Assembly: GCF_003860525.1 (NCBI RefSeq)
Contig: NZ_CP034161.1
Coordinates: 62,001 to 126,000 of the forward strand
DNA from: Epilithonimonas vandammei
GTDB taxonomy: Bacteria; Bacteroidota; Bacteroidia; Flavobacteriales; Weeksellaceae
Length of the DNA: 64,000 nucleotides
Reading direction: 5' to 3'
Part shown: positions 55,174 through 63,940 of the stretch, piece by piece
How the letters are laid out: every line of letters starts with the position of its first letter
How positions within the stretch are numbered: position 1 is the stretch's first letter
Notes under the pieces: generated by a model
Database searches by the model: none
What the model saw: the letters and a program-made list of their open reading frames with translations, nothing else
Told to the model about the DNA's origin: nothing
Translations under genes and position numbers: made by a program

Positions 55174-55662
55174 TTAAGAAATAGATGCCGCCCAGCTTCT
55201 TGCAAAAGGCTGAAGAAAATGGCTCAAAAAATCGAGGTAGGTATTTTTTGAAAAATCAAAAACCTCTATATCTTTAGACAACTCTCCACTTCTGATTTTG
55301 CTTTTAAACTCAGATAGTTTTAGGGTTTTAACTTCACCATTTTCAACATAGCTCGCCTTCATTCTGTCAAATAATCCAAGTTGGAATTCTGCATCTAATT
55401 CCCTCATTACTTTTCCAAGCGCATCAATACTACAACCAGAAGCCACTTCTTTTTCTTCATCAACACAAATGATAATGAATTGATTTTTTTCAATCTTGAA
55501 AGAAGAAGATAATTCTTTTCCATGCGCCGCCCAATCGCCTAAAAAATCATATAACTTTTCGGCTATTATTTTGCTTTCCTTAGCTGTAAAAGGTCTGGAA
55601 GCAGGATAAATAATTACTCGGTAATCGTTTGTCTCAACAATATTAGATTCTTCAATTTTCAT
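55174..55662 (-). CDS. conserved Flavobacteriia hypothetical protein
   Basis: 162 residues, soluble. Features are RVIIYPASRPFTAKESKIIA, FLGDWAAHGKELSS, CVDEEKEVASGCSIDALGK and LGLFDRMKASYVENG. A family of this form is often labelled ABC transporter ATPase in Flavobacteriia databases, but no Walker motifs are present, so that name is not supported. Upstream of the GT4 and flippase genes on the same strand. Confidence 0.7.
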   Translation of the reverse strand: MKIEESNIVETNDYRVIIYPASRPFTAKESKIIAEKLYDFLGDWAAHGKELSSSFKIEKNQFIIICVDEEKEVASGCSIDALGKVMRELDAEFQLGLFDRMKASYVENGEVKTLKLSEFKSKIRSGELSKDIEVFDFSKNTYLDFLSHFLQPFARSWAASIS

Positions 55663-55765
55663 AATAATCTTTTTATTTAAAAAATAGAATCACATTCTGC
55701 AATTTCATTTTCGTCAATCAAAGTATAAAATTACGGATTTTAATTCAATTGGTGGCAAAAGCAAA

Positions 55766-55790
55766 AAAACCTCAGATTTTCTGAGGTTTT
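55766..55790 (-). terminator. terminator of the FeS-protein/MCE operon
   Basis: 11-bp stem AAAACCTCAGA / TCTGAGGTTTT with a 3-nt loop and T run on the minus strand, 20 bp past the stop. Confidence 0.88.
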
Positions 55791-55809
55791 ATTTTTTAAT
55801 GATGACATT

Positions 55810-56595
55810 CTAAAGATCTTCTGCTTCCGCTAAAAGTTCCACAATATCTTTTACTTCCACTTCAGTATTTTTATTATAGTGCTTTACACCGTCGGTCATC
55901 ATTGTATTACAAAACGGACATCCCGTTGCTATAACTTTTGGCTCAAAAGAGAGCGCCTCTTCAGTTCTCTCAATATTAATATCCTTATTCCCTTTTTCTG
56001 GCTCTTTGAACATCTGAGCACCACCGGCTCCGCAACATAGACCATTCGTTTTGCAACGTTTCATTTCTACGAGTTCTGCATCCAGTTTTTCCAAAAGCAT
56101 CCTTGGCGCTTCATATTCATCATTTGCTCTGCCCAAATAACAAGGATCGTGGAAGGTAATTTTTTTCCCTTTGAAACTTCCGCCTTCTATTTTCAATCTT
56201 CCTTCATTCATCAAGTCTTTGAGGAATTGTGTATGATGCAAAACCTCAAAATTCCCACCCAGACTTGGATACTCATTCTTCAAAGTATTGAAGCAGTGCG
56301 GACAGGCAGTTACAATTTTTTTGACATCGTAAGCATTAAGAATTTCGATATTTGTCAAAGCCATCATCTGGAACACAAACTCATTTCCAGCACGTTTTGC
56401 AGGATCACCTGTGCAGGATTCTTCCTGACCAAGGACCGCAAATTCTACTCCGATTTTATTTAAAATTTTGCAGAATGCTTTGGTTATTTTTTTTGCACGA
56501 TCATCAAAACTTCCGGCGCAGCCTACCCAGAAAAGAACTTCCGGTGATTTGCCTTCCGCAGCGTAATCCGCCATTGTTTTTATAGTGAAATCCAT
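55810..56595 (-). CDS. cysteine-rich (CCG) domain FeS oxidoreductase subunit
   Basis: 261 residues with two CCG-type domains: EVLFWVGCAGSFDDRAK near the start and the classical CKTNGLCCGAGGAQMFKEPE near residue 185, plus TACPHCFNTLKNEYP and ATGCPFCNTMMTDG. Such domains resemble HdrB/GlpC/LutA and bind an unusual FeS cluster. Encoded 51 bp after the membrane FeS protein, making a split HdrD-like pair. Electron donor and substrate unknown. Confidence 0.85.
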   Translation of the reverse strand: MDFTIKTMADYAAEGKSPEVLFWVGCAGSFDDRAKKITKAFCKILNKIGVEFAVLGQEESCTGDPAKRAGNEFVFQMMALTNIEILNAYDVKKIVTACPHCFNTLKNEYPSLGGNFEVLHHTQFLKDLMNEGRLKIEGGSFKGKKITFHDPCYLGRANDEYEAPRMLLEKLDAELVEMKRCKTNGLCCGAGGAQMFKEPEKGNKDINIERTEEALSFEPKVIATGCPFCNTMMTDGVKHYNKNTEVEVKDIVELLAEAEDL

Positions 56596-56646
56596 TTGTT
56601 GTAAAATGTATTTTGTATTAATGTAAAATGAAATCTTACTTAAAGA

Positions 56647-57960
56647 TTAATCTCTAGCCCAATTCAAACGATCCGCCTGATTATACTGCCAAGGGGCAGC
56701 ATTATTCTCCACATTAGTCATCATCAAGTTCAGCTCCTGAGGCGCTGCAGACTGCTCCATCACAAGGAATCTCCTCATTTCGAAAATAATGGACAATGGA
56801 TCAATCAGAACAGGACAGGCTTCTACACAAGCATTGCAGGTAGTACAAGCCCAGAGTTCTTCTTTAGTAATGTAATCATTGAGAAGTTTTCTGCCGTCAT
56901 CCAGAAACTTTCCATTCTTGTTGATATTTTTGCCTACTTCTTCCAGTCTGTCTCTGGTTTTCATCATTATTGCCCTAGGAGATAGTTTCTTCCCTGTAAT
57001 ATTAGCAGGGCAAACTGAAGTACATCTTCCACACTCTGTGCAAGAATAAGCACTTAAAAGCTGATGTTGGTTAAGATCAAAAATATCTTCGGCTCCGAAT
57101 TTAGACGGTGCTTCTTCTGCCCCTTCCGCTGGAACTGCATATGGATCTGCGTTTGGATCCATCATCAATTTGATTTCTTTAGTAACAGAATCTAGATTAT
57201 TAAATTTTCCTTTCTTTTCAAGATTCGCAAACCAAGTATTTGGGAATGCAAAAATGATATGAAGATGTTTTGAATAGTAAAGATAATTCATAAAGAATAA
57301 GATCCCCACGAAGTGAAACCACCATGCAAACTTCTCGATAATATGAAGCGTTTCCACATTCATATTCTGGAAAAATGGAAACAGGTGTGAGGATATTGGA
57401 AAATTACCTGCAAAACGATCAGAATCAGCAAAATAATCCGCGCCGTTCATGGTAAAAAAAGCAACCATCAAAGCAAATTCTATAATCAAAATCCAGTTGG
57501 CATCTTGTTTTGGCCACCCGGACAATTCTTTCATAGTCAATCTCTTCACCCCATAGAAATTTCTTCTGATGAAAAATATCACAACAGCCACTACTACCAA
57601 CAAGGCTAATATTTCCAATGTGACTGTAAAAAAAGAATAGAATGCTTCTCCTAAAACACCTTGAAGAAAACGGTGTGTACCGAAAATCCCGTCGATAATA
57701 ATTTCAAGAAGTTCAATATTGATTATGACAAATCCAACATAAACAAAAATGTGTAAAATCCCTGCAATTGGTCTTTTTACCATTTTACTCTGCCCAAGAG
57801 CGACACGAGCCATCGTTGCCCATCGCTCTGCTGGTCTGTCTGTACGATTGATTTCTTTACCCAGTTTAATATTACGGTAAAGCTCCTTTAGGCTTTTTGC
57901 AAATAATCCAAAGCCAGCAATCAGGAGAATCAGAAAGATTACATTGTCAATATATTGCAT
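56647..57960 (-). CDS. membrane-bound 4Fe-4S protein with NarI-like cytochrome domain
   Basis: 437 residues. N-terminal half: about six hydrophobic helices with conserved His (for example LHIFVYVGFVIINIELLEII, and HIIEKFAWWFHFVGILFFMNYL), a NarI-like haem-b membrane domain. C-terminal half: two ferredoxin motifs, CTECGRCTSVCP and CTTCNACVEACP. Likely transfers electrons between quinone and the CCG partner encoded downstream. It starts 3 bp before the mlaD-like stop. Confidence 0.85.
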   Translation of the reverse strand: MQYIDNVIFLILLIAGFGLFAKSLKELYRNIKLGKEINRTDRPAERWATMARVALGQSKMVKRPIAGILHIFVYVGFVIINIELLEIIIDGIFGTHRFLQGVLGEAFYSFFTVTLEILALLVVVAVVIFFIRRNFYGVKRLTMKELSGWPKQDANWILIIEFALMVAFFTMNGADYFADSDRFAGNFPISSHLFPFFQNMNVETLHIIEKFAWWFHFVGILFFMNYLYYSKHLHIIFAFPNTWFANLEKKGKFNNLDSVTKEIKLMMDPNADPYAVPAEGAEEAPSKFGAEDIFDLNQHQLLSAYSCTECGRCTSVCPANITGKKLSPRAIMMKTRDRLEEVGKNINKNGKFLDDGRKLLNDYITKEELWACTTCNACVEACPVLIDPLSIIFEMRRFLVMEQSAAPQELNLMMTNVENNAAPWQYNQADRLNWARD

Positions 57961-57963
57961 ATA

Positions 57964-58911
57964 TTAGTCTTTATTATTCTTACCAAAAACAGAGAAATTA
58001 ACGTAACGTTTAGGATTTGCCTTAAGATCTTCTACCAATTTATTAAGGTTGTCTGCTGTTCTCGTGAGATTATTGTAAAGTTCATCATCTTTGGTCAATT
58101 TACCAAGTGAACCGTCCCCGTTTTGTATGCCGGAAATAACGTTATTAATCTTAGTAGCCGTTTTACTAAACTCGTCAATTGTTAGATTGAGTTTATCCAC
58201 ATCTACGTTCTCTGCAACTTTACCATATTTTTCTACAGTCGCATTGGTTGTAAGCAGCATTTTATTGGCATTACCTATTGCTTCGTGCAAGCCATTTTCA
58301 TTAGAAGCTAAAATTCGGTTGGTTTGATCTGCTGTTCCCTTAAATGCAGCAACTGTCTGATTTAAATTAGCAAGTAGCAATTTAATTTCTCTTCTGTTTT
58401 GCTCATCTACTATTTTGTTTGTACTAGCTAATGTAGAATCCAATTTGAGAAGAACTCCAGAAAGCTGGTCTTTTACAGGTTTTACCTGGGAAGATAGTGA
58501 ATTAAGCATGGAAAGCCGGTAATTCCCCTTCAGAGTATCACCGTCTTTGGCTGTTGCACCACCATAAAAAAGATTGATTTTCATTTCTTTTCCAGACATC
58601 AGACCAGGTTCAAAAATTTCCACTGTAGAATTTTTAGAAAACTCAAAAGTATCATCTATAGTTAGCTTTACTACAAAATGCAATTTACCTCCTTTCGTAA
58701 TTGGTTTTATTTCATCTACCTGACCTACTTTAAGGCCGTTGATTGATACCGGATTGGAAACCTGAAGACCTTCTACATTGTCATATTTAGCATAGAAAAC
58801 ATTATCTGTAGTGAAGAGATTTTTCCCTTTCATAAACTGATAAAGTATCACGAAACTTATTATAGCAAAAATTGCGATCAATCCTGCTTTTAATTCTTTA
58901 CTTAACTTCAC
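57964..58911 (-). CDS. MlaD-family MCE protein
   Basis: 315 residues. One N-terminal helix (about 8-26), one MCE domain (about 38-115, FYAKYDNVEGLQVSNPVSING and VGQVDEIKPI), then a long helical region rich in Asn/Leu. MCE proteins form tunnels that move lipids between inner and outer membranes. Start codon GTG. A dedicated permease and ATPase are not adjacent, as often in Bacteroidota. In one unit with the FeS pair. Confidence 0.85.
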   Translation of the reverse strand: MKLSKELKAGLIAIFAIISFVILYQFMKGKNLFTTDNVFYAKYDNVEGLQVSNPVSINGLKVGQVDEIKPITKGGKLHFVVKLTIDDTFEFSKNSTVEIFEPGLMSGKEMKINLFYGGATAKDGDTLKGNYRLSMLNSLSSQVKPVKDQLSGVLLKLDSTLASTNKIVDEQNRREIKLLLANLNQTVAAFKGTADQTNRILASNENGLHEAIGNANKMLLTTNATVEKYGKVAENVDVDKLNLTIDEFSKTATKINNVISGIQNGDGSLGKLTKDDELYNNLTRTADNLNKLVEDLKANPKRYVNFSVFGKNNKD

Positions 58912-58980
58912 GTTTGTTGTTTTTAGTAATTAGCAAATATATGAATATTGGTTTTATTAATAGAAAAAATAAAAAACAAC

Positions 58981-59004
58981 AAAAGCGACAATTATGCCGC
59001 TTTT
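58981..59004 (-). terminator. terminator of the PpiD-like gene
   Basis: AAAAGCG / CGCTTTT stem, 10-nt loop, T-rich on the minus strand, 24 bp past the stop. Confidence 0.7.
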
Positions 59005-59027
59005 GAATATTTTGGAAAATCTTGGAA

Positions 59028-61172
59028 TTACTGTTGAGCAGTTTTATCCCAAACGTCTATTCTATAATCTTTTATATCAGCGTTATCCTGCAGACTCTTT
59101 AGGAAAGATCCCGTAAACTGCTGCGCATTTTGCTGCGCCATTGACTGTATAATTTGTTTAACATCTCCTGGCAATTTGTTCGTAGTAACAGATTTTTTAA
59201 CAACAAGATAAACACCCGTCATTCCCTCAATCGGCTGAGATAATTTATTGTTTGTCAATCCGAATGCAGCTCCTGCAACTCTAGGCTCCATTGCACCATT
59301 TACAGATGGGTTAAACAAGTTTACAACAGCATTTGCTTTTGTAGTTCCGAAAGCTTTTGCAGCCTGATCCAGACTACTGTATTTTCCAGAGTTAATTTTT
59401 TCGATAATAGATTTAGCAAGAAGTTTATTTTTTACAATCGGTTCAATCTGATCTCTTACAGTCTCAGGATCCGCAAGACCTTCATCTTGCTTCCCAACAA
59501 CATAAGCTACAATTCTGTCACCTGTTCCTTCTACCGTAAAAATATCCGTATCACCTATATTTCTTTTCTTGTCAAACGCCCAAGAAATAATATCACTATC
59601 TTTATCTGTACCAAGTCCTGGAAGTGTACCTTGGAATCTACCCACAGTTTTTGGATTGTCAAATCGATATTTATTTTTCTCAGCAAGATTTTTAAATTGA
59701 TTGAAACTTTTTCCTTCAGTTTGCTGAATGAATCTTGTAGCCTGTGTCAATACCTGACTCTCAGTTTTATCTGACGCTTTTACATTTTTCGCAAGGTGAG
59801 CGATTTTGTACGTCATCGAACCAGATTTTTTATCCTCGACATTTATGATATGATATCCGAAAGATGTTTCTGCAAGACCAGTTGCTCCTTTGGGATTATC
59901 AGCCAAAAATTTAAGATATCCTGGCGCAAATGGCGAAGTTGGAGTCGTCCACCCTACACTACCGTTTCTTTCAACAGCATTAGGCTCATCAGATAATTTC
60001 AGACCTTCTGCAAATTTTGCAGGATCTGCTTTGATTACTGCCAGCAAGCTATCTGCAATCTTTTTAGCCGCTTCTTTTGTTCTGCTAGCAGTAGAACGCT
60101 CAGCGCCTTTATAAGCTATTAGAATATGTTTTGATTGTGTAGAATCTGATGCTTTTTTATCAAGCAATTTAGATACTACATAAAGATTCTGCTCTTTATA
60201 TGGGCCAAATGTCTGACCGATTGTAGCAGTAGCAATTTTATCTTTAATACCTTGTGGAACTTGATTCAACCCAACATACTGAGGAATGAATGGAACATCG
60301 GAATTTAACTCTACGAACATAGAATCGTTCTTTGTATTCTGGAAATTTTCTGCTCCGTTAGAAGCATCTGTTCCCTTTAGGTACAATTTATTGATTTCGT
60401 TCAAAGTGGCAGCATCGTCCTGAGCACTTGGCGTTGCAGGGAAATAAGCATAAGCAAGATTTCTGCTAGCAGTCGCTTTAAACCTTGTTGGATGTAATTT
60501 AATATAGTCTGCAAGATCCTGAGTGGTAACTTTCACATTGTTTTTCTTGGAAAATTCCAAGTAGTCCACTTTTACAAAATCGATATTAGCCATTTCATCA
60601 CGAAACTTCATCATCAGCTCTGCCTCTTTTTTGCTTACTGTGATACCAGCTGTTATATTTCCGAAAAGCATTCTCGCCATCATTCGGTATTCGATTGCTT
60701 TTTTGTTCTTCAGCCAGAAATTATAATTCTCGGGGTTTGTAGCCTGAGCTTTTTCAATTTCGCTTTTTATTTCTTGCAATTTGAAGTTACCTTTTTCATC
60801 AAAGTATTGCTGATTCTGAGCAAAAATAGGATCATATTGAAGCTGGCTCCAGAAAATTTCATCTGTAAGTTTAAGCCCCATTTTTTCGAACTGCTGCTTG
60901 ATTAACTTGGACTGAACAAGAATCTGCCAAGCCTGCTCTTCAAGTCCTTTGGTTGGTTGACCTTGTTGCTGAGCCTGTTGCTGCATAATGAAAAGCTGGT
61001 CATTAAGCTCATCTCTTGTGATTTCTTCTCCGTTAACTTTACCAAGAATATTCGGGTTTTTACCAAAAACCTTGTCAATAGTATCCGGATTTACCAAGAA
61101 AGCTAAAAGTGCTAATGCAATAACGCCAACTAACAGCCACGATCTTTTTCTAATTTCGCCTAAAATTGCCAT
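59028..61172 (-). CDS. PpiD/SurA-type peptidylprolyl isomerase
   Basis: 714 residues, membrane-anchored periplasmic foldase. One N-terminal helix (SWLLVGVIALALLAFLV, about 10-26), a SurA_N-like region (GKVNGEEITRDELNDQLFIM), and a PpiC parvulin domain at about 340-460 (SKHILIAYKGAER, then GATGLAETSFGYHIINVED). A second, more diverged parvulin-like segment follows. It would help outer-membrane proteins fold before BamA. Own terminator; length is typical for Flavobacteriia PpiD-like proteins. Confidence 0.9.
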   Translation of the reverse strand: MAILGEIRKRSWLLVGVIALALLAFLVNPDTIDKVFGKNPNILGKVNGEEITRDELNDQLFIMQQQAQQQGQPTKGLEEQAWQILVQSKLIKQQFEKMGLKLTDEIFWSQLQYDPIFAQNQQYFDEKGNFKLQEIKSEIEKAQATNPENYNFWLKNKKAIEYRMMARMLFGNITAGITVSKKEAELMMKFRDEMANIDFVKVDYLEFSKKNNVKVTTQDLADYIKLHPTRFKATASRNLAYAYFPATPSAQDDAATLNEINKLYLKGTDASNGAENFQNTKNDSMFVELNSDVPFIPQYVGLNQVPQGIKDKIATATIGQTFGPYKEQNLYVVSKLLDKKASDSTQSKHILIAYKGAERSTASRTKEAAKKIADSLLAVIKADPAKFAEGLKLSDEPNAVERNGSVGWTTPTSPFAPGYLKFLADNPKGATGLAETSFGYHIINVEDKKSGSMTYKIAHLAKNVKASDKTESQVLTQATRFIQQTEGKSFNQFKNLAEKNKYRFDNPKTVGRFQGTLPGLGTDKDSDIISWAFDKKRNIGDTDIFTVEGTGDRIVAYVVGKQDEGLADPETVRDQIEPIVKNKLLAKSIIEKINSGKYSSLDQAAKAFGTTKANAVVNLFNPSVNGAMEPRVAGAAFGLTNNKLSQPIEGMTGVYLVVKKSVTTNKLPGDVKQIIQSMAQQNAQQFTGSFLKSLQDNADIKDYRIDVWDKTAQQ

Positions 61173-61273
61173 CTTTATATTAAGTGTTTATAATCAGTTT
61201 GCGAAAATACATATTTTTAACAGAATAGGAAAAATTATTTCGAAACATTTATGAATGTGCGAAATAAAACAGA

Positions 61274-61298
61274 AAAACCTCTAAAATCTAGAGGTTTT
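61274..61298 (-). terminator. terminator of the sigma/anti-sigma operon
   Basis: Stem AAAACCTCTA / TAGAGGTTTT with a 5-nt loop and T run on the minus strand, within 5 bp of the stop. Confidence 0.85.
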
Positions 61299-61301
61299 AC
61301 A

Positions 61302-61901
61302 TCAATTGCTGTTCTTTTTATCAAGTAATTTCTCTCGCATTTTTCCTTCTGTTTGGAATAACTTTAAGACTTGTTGCGGTGTAAGAATTTTTAAAAATTT
61401 GTCCGCGTAAGTTCTTCGGTTGTTGAGAAGTTGTTGTCCAACATCAAAACTTTGATTAAGTCTCCTCGTAGCTTCTTCATCTGAAAGATTTGCTATATTA
61501 TTTTCTACAAGGAATTTCTCTTTAATCTGCTTCTGATTAGCTTGATATTCAGCATAAAGTGCTTTGAACTCGTCTTGTTTATCTGCTGAAACATCAATAT
61601 CATCGACGACGATATTCTCCTTCATTTTTTGTAGGAAAATAGAACGTTCTTTTGTAGACATATTATTTACGACCTCCCTTTTCTCTTGGTTATTCATAGT
61701 TCTCCATTCAGAAGTTCTGGGAATATTGGTCTGTCTTTGTGTAGTTCCAACCGGTGATAACGATGAAGAACTGCCAAGCAAGCTAGAATTCGAACCCGAT
61801 TGAGACCTTAAATTTGTATTACCGGATCTCCTGTCTTGTCCACTAACGGTGTGAGCGGAAAAGAATCCGGCAATTAAAATAGTCAATAACAATTTTTTCA
61901 T
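61302..61901 (-). CDS. secreted helical protein, Spy/CpxP-like
   Basis: 199 residues. Signal peptide (1-22, ending HTVSGQ), a Ser/Arg/Asn-rich linker, then an all-helical charged domain. The domain holds MNNQEKREVVNNMSTKERSI and a terminal LKILTPQQVLKLFQTEGKMRE, resembling the LTxxQ motif of Spy/CpxP/RcnB-type periplasmic proteins. Third gene of the sigma/anti-sigma unit, suggesting it is an envelope-stress sensor or chaperone under the same control. Confidence 0.65.
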   Translation of the reverse strand: MKKLLLTILIAGFFSAHTVSGQDRRSGNTNLRSQSGSNSSLLGSSSSLSPVGTTQRQTNIPRTSEWRTMNNQEKREVVNNMSTKERSIFLQKMKENIVVDDIDVSADKQDEFKALYAEYQANQKQIKEKFLVENNIANLSDEEATRRLNQSFDVGQQLLNNRRTYADKFLKILTPQQVLKLFQTEGKMREKLLDKKNSN

Positions 61902-61918
61902 TTCTCTCTATTTTGTTA

Positions 61919-62494
61919 TTAATTATAAAGGTCAAGATAAACATCTTGCTCACTATTTCTATCCAAGTCTTTCAACTGGTCTGGCGTAAAAGCCACTAAA
62001 ACCTTCTCCACTTCTGACTCCGATTTTCTTATAGTTTCTACAGCGTAATCTTGTCGGTCGGTATTATTATAAGATTTTGCATCAGAAACAGTCATTTTTG
62101 CAGAAGCGATGTGATGATTTTTAACATTTTGTTTTTTAATAACATCTGTATGCTGATTCTCAGTCAAAGCGTTATATGCCAATTTTTCCGATGTATTGCT
62201 TTTAGGCTCATTAATATTATAAACAGAATCTACAATTGGTTTTTGACTAGCAAAGCTCTGTGTTTCGGAAGAATTCTCGAAGCCTAAAAACGCTGTAAGT
62301 CCAGCAATCAAAACTACTGCAGCCGCAGCAACCCATTTGAAATTCAGAGAGAAAACTTTTGCTTCTTTCTGAACGACAGGAGTTTTCTCATCAATCGTTT
62401 TCGAAATCACTTGATCCTGAAGCGTTTTGAAAAACTCATCCGAAGGCTCCGGATAGGGCATTTTTCTGCTTAGTTTTTCTATATCAATTTGCAT
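61919..62494 (-). CDS. probable anti-sigma factor (single-pass membrane protein)
   Basis: 191 residues. A cytoplasmic N-terminal part of about 65 residues (MQIDIEKLSRKMPYPEPSDE), one transmembrane helix (WVAAAAVVLIAGLTAFLGF, about 53-72), and a Ser/Asn-rich periplasmic part. Topology and position 18 bp after an ECF sigma gene make an anti-sigma role likely. No zinc-binding HxxxCxxC motif is present, so it is not a ZAS-type anti-sigma. Confidence 0.7.
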   Translation of the reverse strand: MQIDIEKLSRKMPYPEPSDEFFKTLQDQVISKTIDEKTPVVQKEAKVFSLNFKWVAAAAVVLIAGLTAFLGFENSSETQSFASQKPIVDSVYNINEPKSNTSEKLAYNALTENQHTDVIKKQNVKNHHIASAKMTVSDAKSYNNTDRQDYAVETIRKSESEVEKVLVAFTPDQLKDLDRNSEQDVYLDLYN

Positions 62495-62512
62495 AATTTT
62501 ATTTTCTTATAA

Positions 62513-63070
62513 TTAAAACTCTTCCGAGTGGTTGTCCTTTATATATTGTTCGACTTTATCTTTGGCATAATGATAATTGGTCTTCAAAGTTCCGACGGAC
62601 ATATCCAAGATCTTCGAAATCTCCTCGTAAGGCAAATCATCATAATATCTCATATTGAAAACCAGTTTCTGTTTCTCTGGCAAAGTTTGTATCGCCTGTT
62701 GCAACAAAACCTGGATTTCTTCTCCATCTTTCCCGGCTGTATCAGCGACTAGATTCTGCATGTAATATTCTGCATCTTCATCTGTTTTCTTCATCCGGTT
62801 CATTTTGTTGAGTTGCTGCAAAGCCTCGTTGGTTGCAATCCTGTAGAGCCAAGTGTACAATTTGCTATCACTCTTGAACTGATGAATGTTCTGATACGCT
62901 TTGATAAAAGTATCCTGCAAAACATCCTGAGCTTGGTCGTGATCTACAATCAAACGTCTGATATGCCAATAAAGGCGACTCTGATAGATATCCATCATCG
63001 CGCGCAAACCTTTCTCTACAGTTTGAGGTGCAGTTAAAAGATTTACAATTTCCTCATCGTTGAGCTTCAT
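62513..63070 (-). CDS. RNA polymerase ECF-type sigma factor
   Basis: 185 residues. Region 2 (about 20-90) with YWHIRRLIVDHDQAQDVLQD and LYTWLYRIATNEALQQLN, and region 4 (about 120-175) with LPEKQKLVFNMRYYDDLPYE and the helix-turn-helix EISKILDMSVGTLKTNYHYA. It probably responds to envelope stress through the adjacent membrane anti-sigma. TAACTTTG lies 35 nt upstream of the ATG. Confidence 0.92.
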   Translation of the reverse strand: MKLNDEEIVNLLTAPQTVEKGLRAMMDIYQSRLYWHIRRLIVDHDQAQDVLQDTFIKAYQNIHQFKSDSKLYTWLYRIATNEALQQLNKMNRMKKTDEDAEYYMQNLVADTAGKDGEEIQVLLQQAIQTLPEKQKLVFNMRYYDDLPYEEISKILDMSVGTLKTNYHYAKDKVEQYIKDNHSEEF

Positions 63071-63105
63071 TCAGATGTTTCGTTGTTTTGATTAAAAAAT
63101 AAGAC

Positions 63106-63113
63106 CAAAGTTA
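63106..63113 (-). promoter_or_regulatory. -7 box of the sigma/anti-sigma operon
   Basis: TAACTTTG on the minus strand matches TAnnTTTG and gives a leader of about 30 nt; the -33 element is poor, which may reflect autoregulation by another sigma factor. Confidence 0.4.
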
Positions 63114-63178
63114 AATTTTTTTTTGAATTTTCCTTGAATTTATATTAAACGTAACGGCTTACAGATTAGTCAAAACTT

Positions 63179-63186
63179 TATCTTTG
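63179..63186 (+). promoter_or_regulatory. -7 box immediately before the DUF2520 gene
   Basis: TATCTTTG, ending 4 nt before the ATG; no TTTG at -33. Confidence 0.4.
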
Positions 63187-63190
63187 TTGT

Positions 63191-63940
63191 ATGAAAATAG
63201 TTATCATCGGCTCGGGAAATGTCGCCTATCACCTTGCAAAAGCTTTTACCCAAAATAACATCGAAGTCAGTCAAATCTTTGGACGAAATGAAGTTGAATT
63301 GAATAAAATCTCGGAAGAACTAAATATTCCTTATTCTACAAAAGAATTAGCTGATGCCGATCTTTATTTGATTTCTGTTTCAGATTCGGCGGTTGAACAA
63401 GTTTCAGATTTAATCAGAACTGAAAAAGCTTTAGTTGCTCACACTTCTGGATCACTTCCTATAGAAACCCTGAAAGGCAATTACAGAAAAGCGAGCTTTT
63501 ATCCTTTGCAGACTTTTTCTAAAACCAAAAACCTGGAATATTCTAAAATTCCTTTTTTCATTGAAGCTGAAAATCAGATTGATGAAAAATCTTTATTTGA
63601 ATTGGCGTCCCTTATTTCCGACAACGTTGAGACTTCGGATTATGAAAAGAGAAAATACATCCACTTGACTGCTGTTTTTGCCTGCAACTTTGTGAATCAT
63701 CTCTTTGCAAGAGCAAAGGAAATTTCTGATTCTCAGGATTTAGATTTCAATTATTTCATTCCATTAATTGATGAAACTGTGGAGAAAATTCATCATCTGG
63801 AACCAAAATCCGCACAAACTGGTCCCGCTGTAAGAGGCGACGAACGCATCCTGAAACTCCATGAAGAATTGATTACTAATGACGAACATTTGAAAATTTA
63901 CAACACAATGAATGAATCTATTCAAAAAATGTATCAATAA
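63191..63940 (+). CDS. DUF2520 Rossmann-fold oxidoreductase (ProC/F420-like)
   Basis: 249 residues. N-terminal NAD(P)-binding domain with IVIIGSGNVAYHLAKAFTQ and LYLISVSDSAVEQV, and a C-terminal helical DUF2520 domain (about 125-245, KYIHLTAVFACNFVNHLFARA, AQTGPAVRGD). Related to pyrroline-5-carboxylate reductase and 3-hydroxyisobutyrate dehydrogenase, but the substrate is unknown. An ATG at the last three bases of the window may start the next gene of the unit. Confidence 0.85.
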   Translation: MKIVIIGSGNVAYHLAKAFTQNNIEVSQIFGRNEVELNKISEELNIPYSTKELADADLYLISVSDSAVEQVSDLIRTEKALVAHTSGSLPIETLKGNYRKASFYPLQTFSKTKNLEYSKIPFFIEAENQIDEKSLFELASLISDNVETSDYEKRKYIHLTAVFACNFVNHLFARAKEISDSQDLDFNYFIPLIDETVEKIHHLEPKSAQTGPAVRGDERILKLHEELITNDEHLKIYNTMNESIQKMYQ

